Origin: Cyclina sinensis
Taxonomy: Eukaryota > Mollusca > Bivalvia > Venerida > Veneridae
NCBI GenBank assembly: GCA_012932295.1
Contig: JAAONU010000006.1
Coordinates: 26,438,882-26,502,881, forward strand
Length of the DNA stretch: 64,000 bases
Direction: 5' to 3'
Of this stretch, positions 1 to 13,500 are shown piece by piece. Below the pieces are notes generated by a model. That model saw only the letters and a list, made by a program, of their open reading frames with translations, was not told the origin of the DNA and searched no databases. Position numbers and translations under genes: made by a program. Positions within the stretch are counted from its first letter, which is position 1. Every line of letters begins with the position of its first letter.

Positions 1-849
1 TCACCTGAGCACTTTGTGCCCATGGTGAGCTTTTAGGATCGCCTTGTGTCCATCGTGCTGTCAGTGCGTCATCAACTTTTGCTTTAAACAACATCTCCTC
101 CTAAACCACTGGGCCAAAGTTGATGAAACTTGCCATGGATGTTCCTTGCATGAAGCTCTTCCAAAGTTATTCAAAGAAATCAATTCCATGCAGAACTCTG
201 GTTGGCATTGCAACCTAAAGGAAAAACTTCAAAAATCTTCTTGTCTGAAACAACAAGGCCTAGAGCTAAGATAATTGGCATTTAGCACCCTCTAATGGAA
301 CTCTAGAAAAATTGTTAAATTATTTCCCTGGGGTCACATGAAAAATAACTTTTCTCCAAAACAAATAATTCTAGTCCTTAGATATTTGGTGTTGAGTATT
401 GTGTAAAGAACCTTCACCAATATTGTTTAAATGATGGCCCTGGGGTGAAAATTTGCCCTGCCCCAGGGGCCCTTAATATGTAAAAAAGGAAATCTCTAAA
501 AATCTTCTTGTCTGAAACCACAAGGCATAGAATTTTAAAATTTGGCATGAGGCAAGCTTTATCAAAATTTCTTAAATTATTAGATTAGGTTAAAGGTCAT
601 GGAGGCTAAAAATAGATTTATCTACTGTACCTCATAGAGCCTTTATTTATAGACCAATATCTTTGGGTAGGGTTTGAGGTCAGTGGGTCAAGGTCACCAT
701 AGCTTATGATAGATATTTCTACTTTCTGTCATAGAGCCTTTATTTATTGACTGATATTTTACATATTTGGTTTGTAGGCATTCATATATTTTCAATTAAA
801 AAATGAAATACTGCTTAACAGCAAACCTACGGCCAAAGTACTCAGGTGA
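1..849. mobile_element. TIR-bounded non-autonomous element (16-bp inverted ends)
   Basis: TCACCTGAGCACTTTG at 1-16 is repeated inverted with one mismatch at 834-849. The interior is AT-rich and lacks any transposase. The left end may extend before the window. It sits in a PRRC2 intron; 850-1424 shows nothing further. Confidence 0.6.
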
Positions 850-1424
850 GCGATCCAGGGCTATCATGGCCCTGGCCCTCTTGTTTAAATATAGGATTTG
901 TGTTTTGTTGCAAAAAAAGGATATAAGATGCATGCTTTATCATTTGTTCTCTACTGTATGTTCTCAGCACTGAATGGTAGCTTTTTTTTATTCATTTACT
1001 GATTTATTTATTTTATTAGTTAAATACAAGTATATAGTTTTATCTTTTCGGCTTGAACTGTTTATATTCATAAAGATCTGTTGTACTTCACTAGTGTTGT
1101 CATTCTTGTACTTTGCTTTGGGATATAACTATTTTCAGGTTTATTTGTTTCACATTTAGTTCCATCTTGTGTTGAGTGGATTATTGGTTTAACAGGTGTT
1201 TTGGAGTGTTTAATTATTTTGATAGGAGAGGAAAAAGAAAGACATCTGTTGTTTTAACAGTGTATGTGACTGTATGGTAAAAATAAAGTAATATAAACAA
1301 CTTGTTCTCATTGGGTTCTGTTAGCATTTAATGAAATTACAGATTAAAAAAAAAGTCAAATTTGCAGTGTGTTTGTTACTTGTTAGACTTTCTAATTGCA
1401 ATATTAAAAATGTTGAATATATAG

Positions 1425-1526
1425 GTTAGTGAAGGACTGTCTCCAGGGCCAAGAGAGGCTTGGGGCCCAGCTGGCCCCATGCACCCACAGTTTAGGGGCA
1501 GACCACCACACCCAGGAATGGATGGG
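1425..1526 (+). CDS. PRRC2: PRRC2 exon (window exon 1), Pro/Gly-rich
   Basis: Acceptor TATAG, donor GTAAGT, 34 codons, phase 0 to 0. Encodes a Pro/Gly/His-rich stretch with PGPREAWGPAGP. This is the first exon I can recognise; the N-terminal exons precede the window. Confidence 0.8.
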
Positions 1527-4500
1527 GTAAGTTGATAGTATATTTTTTCACAGTATAAATTTGTCAAAACTAACAAAGCAGATATTTGAAGTCGAACTTT
1601 TTTGACAGCATCTTGTTTTCAGGTCAGTTATGAACAGATATGGAAGTGCCTTATTCTGTTTATGAGTAGTGATAATACAGTTTTATTTAAAACAAGAGCG
1701 ATCAGTGATCACATGTTGCCTGATGATCACAAAAATCAACGGGCCAAAATGCCTTTTTTATTCAAGGGACATAACTCAGTCAAATATTATTCAACCGAAA
1801 AACCTGTTGGGTATGCGCAAGTACTTGAGGTACCGATCAATCCTGTAACATTTTTCGAATTGCATAAGTAGTATAAGAGAAGAAGTCTGGACAAACTATA
1901 AAAATAAAAATCATTAAAGGGCCATAACTCTGACAAAAAATCATTGAACTGGAAAATATCAGCGATATGCACAACTATACTTAGTACTGATTATTCCTGT
2001 AAAGTTTGGATGAAATTGCACCAGTAGTTTTTGAGTAGTCCGGACAAGTTTGTGATGGACAGACAGACGATGGAAAAAAAAGAGTTCCCTGTATGTCGCA
2101 GCTACTGTGTAACAGGAGACACAAAAATGAGAGAATAGTTTGGAAAGAAATGCATTGTTTTGTACTTCAGCGTGGAGGATGGCAGATGCCACCGTTTGAC
2201 TTTATGGGACCAAGAGGACCTTACCCACCACACTACAGGATGGGAATACCACCACAAGGTCCACCACAACCAGGACAGGTACATACTGACTTTAAGATCA
2301 CCAGCTTATTATTTACAAAAGTACTGGCTGTGCCTTTTAATAGCACTGTTTTATTTCTTGTTTGAGTAAAGCTGAAAACTAAGCTGTGTTAATGCAAAGA
2401 TTTTAACTGCTTCAATCTATCAGCCTTGCTGTTTTTGAAAATTGAAAATACATAAAAAGGAATTACAAGGAGATGCTTAAAGCTAAAATTTTCTGCAAGG
2501 GTTACCCTTGCTTTTGATTTAAAATGGATTTAATGCTCTAAAGTTGAAAATTGAGCATACTTTTTATAGAGACCTCCATTCCCTGGTCATCCACCACCCC
2601 AGCCAGGGGTAACAAGTCCAATCAAAAAAGGTGATGATGATGATGAGATGTGGAGACAGAAACGTCAGGAACGTGTCCAGGAGTATTCGACAGCAATAGA
2701 GAGAGCCAGACAGAGGCGGGAGGAAGAAGAGAAGAAAATAGAGATGGAACGAAAGAAAGCTGCACAGGAGAAACTGAAGGCTCTTGATGAAAGGACTAAG
2801 AAAAAGGAAGATAATAAGGTACTTGTATATATAGTTTCATACAGTTTCAAGCCTGTAATAGTGTTCTTAAGAAAATGTTGTATAATTCCATAGCTTTTTT
2901 AACAAAAAAATGAAAAGGTTTCAGATGCCAACATTTACTTTGTTACAGAATTACTAGTTTTAAGTAGTGAGGGCATCAAACGTAAATACTGGAAGGACCA
3001 TCTTTTATCAAGAAAACTAGATGCATCTTTTTGCAAATAATGCATAAATAGCTGTTTGCCAATATTGGATATTAATTAAATACTGAATATTTAGCTATTG
3101 ATAACATAATACATACAAGGTAGTAGCTGTGAATACATACTGAAAAATAATGCATTTGTCCTGGTTTATAAATTTGCAGTCTGAGACGGAGGGAGACGAG
3201 TTAGAAGCAGACAGTAAGGTAGAGACACGGTCCAGTAGAACCAGTGAAAGTGAGAGTGATAAAGGTGATAGACCACAGTCCAGGGATGGACAAAAATATC
3301 CACAGGTAGATTTTTTGGGCTGTTTATTATTTGAATTTTTAAATGTTTATAGTTTATTGTTATTCAAGTTAAGAAATATTCATGAAAATTATTATATTTA
3401 TAGTGGTAGTAGCATTAACATATAACCAATAAGGGCAAGATCAGTTACTACATGTATATATTTAGTCTGTCAATGTGTGTTTACAGATTATAGAGCAGTA
3501 ATTCAGTTTCATTATCGATTAAAGCAAAAAACTAGGGATGGCAACGAGTAACCGGTTAACCGAGTACTCGATCGAACGTCCGAATATCGGTTAACAAAAT
3601 TGATATTCGATTACTCAGAAAAAAATATATAATTTATATTTTTTTGCGATTAAGAAAGATTGGTGTATCCAATTAGTTCAGAAATTCGGAGAAGTACATG
3701 TATTTTCATAAATGCATTCAAAACATTCTTGCAGAGGTGCGAAAATGATATCGTAAATTTAACCAGGCGATCAACAGTTTGACACGCGCATGGGATTGAG
3801 CACTTGTGTCGCTTACATCTTTCGGCCTCTTATGATATTTAATTACCTTTAATTGTGTAACAGTTTGTAGCCGAACTTGTTTTAAGGTAACTGTTTTGAA
3901 AAAGCAAAGGGCCGGATTGCTATTATGAATGTTAGATTAAAGGCAGTAATTAGACCCGATTAAACGTTTGTTTTTCTTAACTAAATAAAGGAGAGTAACT
4001 ACCTTTTCTTCTTTACGCATTTAAATCCAGAAATAACATTAAATTTTTATATTTTGATAAAGTTTTTGCTTAGAATAAGATATTAAAATTTCCATAGAGT
4101 CAAAATGCCGCCTGCAGACGGTGTTGATATTGTGTGATAAAACTTTGAAGATCATTGGAAATCATCCGAGTAACAGAGTACTCGATCGGAAAAATGACCG
4201 AGTACTCGATCGGAAAAATGACCGAGTACTCGAGTATTGATTTTGGTATTCGTTGCCATCCCTACAAAAAACACAGTAGTGTGAGTGGTACTGATAGAAG
4301 TCACTGTGCTTTCAACATGCTTAGAATGTCATTACTGAATGTGTCTTGTTCTGAATATTATTATTTTGAGCTTAATAGTACTGAGAGTTTTTGCTGTATT
4401 TGTATGAATAGTAAGACAATATTATATCTGTATGTTGATTAGCTGATAAAGTCATTGACTCAGTGAATCTGAAATTGCACCTTCACTGTTAAAAGGAGGT

Positions 4501-7500
4501 ACTAAAAGAGTTCCTCTTGCTAATGAAAGTTTAAGAAAGCAACATTGATCTTACATGTACCTTTCAATTTATTTTCAGGGTTCACATAGTAAGAATTACT
4601 CAAGAGTGCCACCCAGGTTCCAGAAGCAGCACTCTGGTGGGGAACAGCCACATTCTCCACAAACTTCACAGCCTGGTCCTACATCTCCACAGCCCATGCC
4701 TGCCCAGATGAGACCAGGACAGGGCCCACCCTCACCATGGGGGCCTTATCCTTGGGGAGCCATGCCCCCACACCCATTCATGGGCTTTGGTCCAAGACCA
4801 CCCATGGACATGCAAGGTAAGAGAGTATATGATGATTTACATGTATATAATATGATAATAGCAGCAGAGATAAAACTTTTGTAAGGAAAATTTCAAGTAA
4901 AACTTAAGATATACTGAACTAAGCTTCAAAGTAACTAAACCTAGCCAGTATAAATATTTGTTATTGTAGTTTCACTGAAAACAGAAAAAAAATGTACTTA
5001 CTGATAAGATAATGATCTAACCATGTTCTGTTCACTTTAATAAAATGTTGACATATATGTTTTTCTTCTGTATCCAAGTCCTTTCTAATATAAAAAGCCT
5101 TTAATTGTTGTGCAACATCATTAGAAAAAATTACTGCTCTACATTTCTAACATGTTTGCTGATTTTAAAATAAAACTTGGGAAAGAATTTGGTACAAATA
5201 AAGATCATTTCAGCTGATGAAGATACCTTTCTTCGTAAAATAAGAACTACATGTAAATGTGATCCTGGGACTAAAGCATGCTGAACTTGACAGGTCCATT
5301 GTTAATTCAGATTTTTTTGTAGTCTGGTACCATTGTCTGTTCCACCAATTTCTTATAATACTGGTCTCATCCCAGCACTACTGAACAGAACTGCTAAGCT
5401 TTATACTTTGTATTTAATTACAGGTATGCCTATTTACCCAGGTATGCGGCGAAATCGTACAGACAGTCATGGTTCTGGGACAGAGAGCCAGGAAGAAATC
5501 CGAGAGGAAGCCCGTAGACAGGGTTACCATGCCCACTTTGAGGACATAAGAAGACAACAGCAGTACATAGATCAGAGAATTTATCCAGCTGACCATGAAC
5601 GAGAAGACTACAGAAGGTATAAAAGAGAGATATCTTTACAAACTTATAACAAGGGTTGTTTCATGATCTTGAAGAGAAGTGTTGTAAAATTGTTGAGAAG
5701 ATGTTTAAATTAGAAGATATCTGTACAAAGCATTCAAATAACTAATTTTTGTGTACAGTAAATTCAACCCAAACATATTTTTTTTTATCCAGGTACAAAA
5801 CTTTTAATAAAAACCTATTTTACAGAGAGGCCAACAAGAGTATGGAGTACTACCTACATAACAGTGGCCAGTATGAAGACATTTCTGATCAGGAGAATGA
5901 GAATGACTTTGCTGAGCCTGAGCCCAAGGCACCAGTTGTACAGAAAGATCCATTCGAAGATAGTTCAGACAAAGAAGGTAGAGGGACCCCATCTGATAAA
6001 GGGGAAAGGAATGTCGAACAGGAAGGCAGGATATTGTCTGATGTACAAGAGAGGTAAATAGTCAGTTATTCTGCATACAAATTAAAAGCAAAGATACTCA
6101 GTAGACATGGCAGCTTGTAAAGAAATACAAATAAGAAAAAAAATGTCCTAGGTAGATAGTAAGCTTTACAACAACAATACACATTTCTGAGGGTTATTTT
6201 CCATCTGTCCGTTGGAAATCTAAGGAATTTTACAGCATTTACCTACATGAGAATGAATGTGAGCCTTTATTTTTAGAGATGAGAAAAGATTTGAGGAGAA
6301 GGAAGCAGGAGAGGTCAAGCTTGACTGCAGACAGAAGGATAGAGATGTTCCAAGAGACAAAGGAAGAGATAGGAGAACCGACAGACAGATGTCCAGAGAG
6401 AGCGATAAAGACAGATCTGATAAGAGGGACGGTCAGGGCAGGGTAGATAAATCAGACAGGCAGGAAAGATCTGAAAAACAAGAAGGAAAAGGTCGACCTG
6501 ACTCTAAACGCGAGAGTTACTCGGAAAAAGGTGACAAGGGAGAGAAGTCTCGTGATAGGGGTGACAGAATGGACAGAGGTGAGAGGCGGGATAGAGGTGA
6601 TAGACGCCGTAGGGACAATGAGAACTTTCAAACAGGAGGTTACAGACAGGATGAGGGAAGACCGCCTAGTAAGTTTTCACTTGTACTGATTAAGTTATGA
6701 TAATATTAAAGACTGTACATGTTACTGAAAGGTATAAGAAATAGCATTTGATGATGTTTTATAGAGATTAATTGAAAACATTTTTTAACATTTTATATGC
6801 AGAGGCTTATAAATTGTGATGTTTGTTCATAGAAAATTAGATTCTTTCTTTTTCTTATATTTTTTCCATCTACATAAAACTTGATTTTGAGTGTGTCAGA
6901 GAGTTAATACTTGATACTCATTTGAAACTTTCATGGAGTTTAGTAACTATTGGATATTTATTTTCTGTTACAGTCTCTGAATACTGCATTAAAAAATACT
7001 AAATATCTTTCAGAGCGTGATCATTACAATGCACCCCCTCCAATTACAATGCGAGAATCACAGCAAAATACTCCACCCCGCAGTAACTTTGTGTCCCTGA
7101 AAAGACCCTGCATCTACGTTGTCGAAATCCAACTCTAGAGAGTCTCCAGCCAGTGATAAAGTGGAGGATCAGGCCTCTGGTCAGTAAGGTAAGTAAACAG
7201 TAGTTCTCCTAAGAACAAGTTGATAGAAAAGTTGTTTAAGTAAAATTTTCAATAGCTTTTCTTGGAAAAGTTTGGATTAATTTTTAAAACCAAAAAGCAT
7301 TCAGAATTAATCTTGGTCTTTAAGAAACCATCTCGAGCAGTAATTGTCTTCAAATAAAATTGTTATTTGGATTCTATTAATGATTGTGGACTGTCATTTT
7401 TGGAAGCTGAGTTACATACAGCACAAGACATGGTCAAGGTGAGATGAGGGTAGCTTCATTCATTATTTAGTATACTATTTCAAAAATGGATGCAGGGTTC

Positions 7501-10500
7501 CCACACAACTGGGAAAACCAGGAAAGTCTGGGAATTTCATTTTCCTCATTCCCGGCTGTGAAAACACCCAGAATTTTGCAAAAATCGGTTCAGTCTGGGA
7601 AATAGCCAGGAATTATGTCTCCCCCCAAAAATGGGGGAGACATATTGTTTTTCCCCTGGTTGTCCGTCCGTCCGTCCGTCTGTCCGTCACAAAATCGTGT
7701 CCGCTCTGTATCTTCCAAAGCCCTTGAAGGATTTTTATGAAACTTGGGTCAGATGTTCACTTCATCAAGACGACGTGCAGAACCCACTTTGCAGGTGTGG
7801 TGTCTGAAGGTCAAGGTCACACTTGGAGGTTTAATGTCAAATGCCACAAAATTGTGTCCGCTCTGTATCTTCAAAAGCCTTCGAAGGATTTTTATGAAAC
7901 TTGGGTCAGATGTTCACCTTATCAAGGTGACATGCAGAACCCACTTTGCGGGTGTGGTGTCTCAAGGTCAAGGTCACACTTGGAGGTTAAATGTCAAATG
8001 CCACAAAATCGTGTCTGCTCTGTATCTTCAAAAGCCCTTGAAGGATTTTTATGAAACTTGGGTCAGATGTTCACCTCATCGGGGGAGATATATTGTTTTT
8101 CCCCGGTTGTCTGTCTGTCCGTCCGTCTGTCCGTCACAAAACCGTGTCCGCTCTGTATCTACCGAAGCCCTTGAAGGATTTTTATGAAACTTGGGTCAGA
8201 TGTTCACCTCATCAAGGCGACATGCAGAACCCACTTTGCGGGTGTGGTGTCTCAAGTCAAGGTCACACTTGGAGGTTAAATGTCAAATGCCACAAAATCG
8301 TGTCCGCTCTGTATCTTCCAAAGCCCTTGAAGGATTTTTATGAAACTTGGGTCAGATGTTCACATCATCAAGGTGACATGCAGAACCCACTTTCAGGGTG
8401 TGGTGTCTCAAGGTCAAGGTCACACTTTGAGGTTAAATGTCAAATTTTACAATCGTCTGATTCAATACTGCCTGCAGCAACTGGCTGGGGGGAGACATAA
8501 TTTGTATGAAATTGTTTAAGCACAAATGTGCTTTTGTATTACGTAATAAAATCTTGTACAGTTTATGTAGTACATCATAAAATCTTGTACAGATAAAAAC
8601 TGTCATGGCAGCTCAGTAATAGTTGTGTATTTTCTGGTTGCAAAATATAGGTATTAAAAAACCATAATTAAATATATTTACAAAGACATTAACCAGATTT
8701 TTGCAGGTTGGCAGTTGAAACAAGTTTTATTGGGATATTTCATAAACTTTCACTTTAAAAAAAAAAAAAAAAAAAACTAACCATTTGGCATATAGGCAGT
8801 ATGAAATAATTGAGTCATGCCAGTTTTTGTTGGTTGGACAAGTTTTTGCAAACACATTTTAATGCCCTGGTATGTAGTGATGGAACTGTCTGTCAGTTTG
8901 TTCATGCAAACAGGTTTGGTTAACCAGATTTAACCGTCTCAATCATGGTTAAAGAAGTATGTTGGTCAGTTGGTGTTAAATTATGAGATTTGAAATCTGA
9001 ATTATTACCATATATTTTGTCACTTGCTTCTATTGATGAGAAATGTTCGTAAGTGCGGTGTTCTGTGAACATGTAATAACCTGTGGAAATCATGTAATTA
9101 TTTGCAATTCACATGATGTCCCAGGCTTATATGAACACCCAGTTTATAGGAATTCAATGTTAAAAGGTCCTTGAAAGTTGTGAAAAGGATCCTGGAAAAG
9201 TCCTTGAATTTTAACATGAAAAATGTGTGGTAACCCTGTGTATGGCAAAATTTTAAGTTTTTATATCATTCATAGGAGCAGAACAAAGATATGAACAAAA
9301 CCACTTCTGTAAGCAAAGATGACTCTGTCAAAGGTACCCCAGAGAAAGATGTCAAACAAGAACAATCAGAGGATAGGAAAGAGAAGTAAGCTTTCTATTA
9401 TATATATATATATATACCCAGTGTAGTGTTCTCTGCTAGTTAGAAGTTGTGAGCATCTTTTCAGTTACAGATTAATGTGAGAATGGAGGATAAAAAGCTG
9501 AGGTGTTGCCGCCGCCCCCCCTTCCCCCCCCAAAAAAAAATCAGTTTTCTTAATATGCTATCCAAAGAGTAGGTCGAGCTCTTGCCTGAGTTTGGCAGTG
9601 GACTTGTATCCAAGCTGATTTCTTTAAATCTGTGGGCATTTATGATAATTTACAGTTGGAAAGTTGGGTAATCTTATTTAAAAGGTGATTCATATCCCAT
9701 TCAGTTTTTTATGTAAATTGAATTAAGTTACAAGATTTGTTTGCTATGATGTTTGTCTAAATCTGTCAATCCTATGAGACTGGATGATTCTATCATTTTC
9801 TTGACTCTGAGCAAACAAAGCATTTCTTCTCTAATTCTGTTTTAAAAGTTGCATCAGAGCTACATGTAAGTTTAGTTTGTTGGAGACATGATATTTGAAC
9901 AAACTTTCAACTGCTCTTTTGGGTCAGTACTGTTGAAAAGTCCAGGCACTAAGCCAAGAAACAGTTTTTATATTATCTTCTGTAATGAATAATTAAGTCC
10001 ATGTTGCATTGATAACACAATGGCAAAAAGCAGGTTTGAAGATAAAAACATGTGTTGCCTAACGTGTATATTTTTTACAGAGAAAAGAAGGAATCTGGTG
10101 AAAAGATTGAAAGAGTTGAACAAAAGGACAGAAAAGATCGGGATGAACGCAGAGACCGTGACCAAGGTGAGCGGTCCCATCCTCCAGCCAAACGTATGAG
10201 AGATGAACCTAGAGACCAAAGGGAGAGATATGATAATAGGGAAAAATATGACAATCGGTATGACAATAGGGCACGTAGTGCTCCAAGAGGTCGGGAATTT
10301 GTAAGAGGTGCCAGGAGTCGAGGCCGTGGTCGTAGCATGAGGGGAGCCAGCACAGGGGACCGTGGGTTCCCAAGCAACAGGCGTGGAGCTCCATCAGGTC
10401 CCTCTAGGGGAGGATCTAGAGACTACAGGGGCAGTGAGAATCACACAGATGGTAGAAGGGACAACAGAATGCGGGGCAATGCTCCTAGTTATGCTGACAC

Positions 10501-13500
10501 TGCAAAACCCTTCTCTATTGATAAGTGGGGAGAAGACACTGTTAATGAGGAAGATCACAAGAGAAGACGAGATAAAGATGAGGAGAGTGACATCTCTGTG
10601 GAAGAAGTGACCTCGGGTAGTGAGGAATCTAACAAGGGCGAGGATACTGATAGACACAAGGTAAGAGCCATAAGTGAAAACTCTGTAGCAGGATTTTTTT
10701 TATTTTCTGAATGCCGAGTTGTTGTTACATTGAGACATTTTGATATTTGAAATAACATCTTGACATTTCTAGTGAAGTTATAAACCGAGGTAGTAATTTT
10801 TATAGAAATATTCTGAGTCATTTAACATGTTCATGTTTTGCTAAGTACTGTTTTGGAATGTATTATAAGAATTTTTGTTATGTTTCAGGATGAGGGTAAA
10901 CCAGTGTCGGGTCATACTCCGAAGACCCGCGACAACCGCGGGTACCAGCATAGAGATAACCGTCACCAGGATGACATGGATCGGTACAGTAAAGGAGATC
11001 AGAGGTCACCAAGAGAGGACAAGTATACTCAGAGGGGAGAGCCATCGAGGAGAGGGAGAGGTAGGGAACAGCTTACTGAAATTTGGAATTTGCATTGAAA
11101 TATTGGTTTAGCTTGGTTTTTAAGCTTCTGCCAGAAAAAAGGAAAAAAAGCAGGAATTTTCCTTAGTTATTGAGAGATGTAATGTCAAAATACTTCTTGT
11201 CTCAACACTTTACAGAAGGTTCAGTGTAGGTAATTGCATTTGTTTTAACAGTGGTGAAATATCAATGAAATACCATTGTAATTACATGAAGTTCACTTAT
11301 TGTGTTTCATTCCTCTTATTTTTACTTGTGAGCAAAGACTTGTTTTACATCCCATGAGCATGATTTAACGCATAACAAAAAGGAATTGCAAGATTGAACT
11401 GATTTATAAAATTGTTTCTAAAGCTTTGCAAGAAATGTATGATGTGAACATATTCAAAGCATTCCCTTGCCTTTCAGGAGGTTCAGCTTACCGTGGTAGG
11501 GGTGCACCAGTTAGGGGAAATGATAGACGTTACAACTCGGCTCCACCTGTGCGGGGAGGATTTGGTAAGCCTCCACCTAAAGAGTATAGGGGACCACCAG
11601 ATGACACAAGAAATGAAAATAGGTGAGTATGTGAAATGTTAAAGAAAGTGTTGTAAACTGTTGAATTTAGAAGTCTTTCAGTATAAAGTTTTTCAAGCAT
11701 TTGCAAGGATGCTCCATAGATATTGATTCAGTCTCTTTTTATGTGAGTTTAATGATTTGTTGCTAGCAGATTTTTTATTAGTTTTAGGCTTAAATTATAT
11801 GCGTAAATTTTGTAACTTTGCCAATTTTCAGGAGAGAAAGAAGAGGTGACAGAAATTCACCACCTCCGAGGTTTTCACGTGGTCGTGGAGATCGTAGTGG
11901 TTTTGATCGTAGAGGTAGGGGTCGTGGTCGAGGTGTAAGTGCCCCCACCTCCTCTGGTAAAGCTCCACTCACCAAACAGAACTCTTCTGATATGGCTAAC
12001 GAAGAGTGGGAAACTGCGTCAGAGAGTAGTGATGTGTTTGATAGAAGGGATTCAAAAAACGATATTAAGGATGGTCGCGATAAACGTGATCCTAAAAAGA
12101 GTTTTTCTAGTCAAAGGCCCCAAAATGATAGACAGAATAGACGTTCATCTGATCAGCGTGGGGGTAACAGAAATGAGCATTCAAAAAACTTTCATAAAGA
12201 GAGGATACCCAACTCCTCGCTGACAAAAAATGGGTTTGCACCACAGGCAAAAAACGGGATGGGTGGGGGCAAACGACCCCCACTGAATGCTGGGAATAAG
12301 AAAGAGAACTCTAACCAAGTGTACAGAGTGGATGAAGTCGTGCCAGTGGACCAGACTGCTATCAATAATGCCATCAACAGTTCATTGCAAGACAGGTACA
12401 TATTAGTTTCCCTTTAAACCACTACTGTAACACAATAGGTCTAGTGTTAAGAACTGAGTAACTTGAAGGGAAGAAGTAATTTATTATTATTTCTGGTAGT
12501 TTTGTTATCAGAGCTGATACTTGTGATTCTCATGTACATTTAGGATGAATGATATTCTGATTGTACTTCTGGTAAACCAGATGATTTAGATAAACAATAG
12601 TTTTTTAGTGTTGACAGGAGAAAAGAGGTTTCCTCAAAATATTGTCAAAATCAGATTTTGTTATTGCACTGTATCTGTTTGAAAATTGTACCAAGGATAT
12701 TGTTTCTTTTACTGTCAGCAACACCCTAAAATTTTGTTGAACTCATTTAAAATGTCAGGTGTATTACATCCGTGCTTTGCTTCAGAAGTAAGTCGTCACG
12801 TAGAGGAGATCTGACTGATGTATCAAAACCATTAAAAGCAGAGAAGGAAAAGAAAGATGCTCTGGCCAATATTGATTTGAATAATTATGCAAGTAAGTAC
12901 ACAGTACAATTAGGTGTATATATTTGCCATTAATTTCTATGACTGTTTGTTCTTAAGTTACAAAGTTAATTGGTGATGTGTCATGTTTTGTATATTTGGG
13001 ATAAGAAGGCTGGAAAGCCAAATAAATGTTAATGTTTGAATTGCACTGAAGTGTTTTTAGTATCAAAACTTAAATGAGTTTGTGAATGTATTCAGAGCAG
13101 ACTAAGCTTGAAATATAAGAAAGAGATTTGCAAGATGATGGCCATACTCTGGTTCCATAAATGAATGGTACCAGGTACTGCACCTGTACAGTTGACTGAA
13201 AAGAAGCCTCATGAAATATTTACCTTTCAGTGACATACAGACAGACTACTAGTTATGAAATAAGCTTATATGCATTCAACTCGTTTCAGGTGTAGTAGTT
13301 ATAGATGACCAGCCAGAGGTAACCATTGATGACCCAAACTTCCTTTATGAGAACAATGATGGTTTCCAGGAAGTGCAGTCAAAGAAAGCCTTGAAGAGTA
13401 AACAAAAAGCGCAGGAAGCTGAGAACAAGAAATACGCAACTGAGGGACAGGAAAATATGTTGAAGAAGAAAGAGGTTGTTTCAAAGGTAAATGATGACTT

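Noticed and set aside
5213..5285. Another possible C/D snoRNA (CTGATGA ... CTGA) in a PRRC2 intron
   Set aside because: The C box lacks the purine, the terminal stem is only about 4 bp, and I could find no rRNA complementarity.
7737..8500. Overlapping ORFs of 105-149 codons with internal peptide repeats
   Set aside because: They lie entirely in a noncoding 157-bp tandem interspersed repeat, stay open in more than one frame, and lack any domain.
13125..13215. C/D snoRNA-like ATGATGG ... CTGA in a PRRC2 intron
   Set aside because: No convincing terminal stem and no guide match; the motif pair alone is common by chance.
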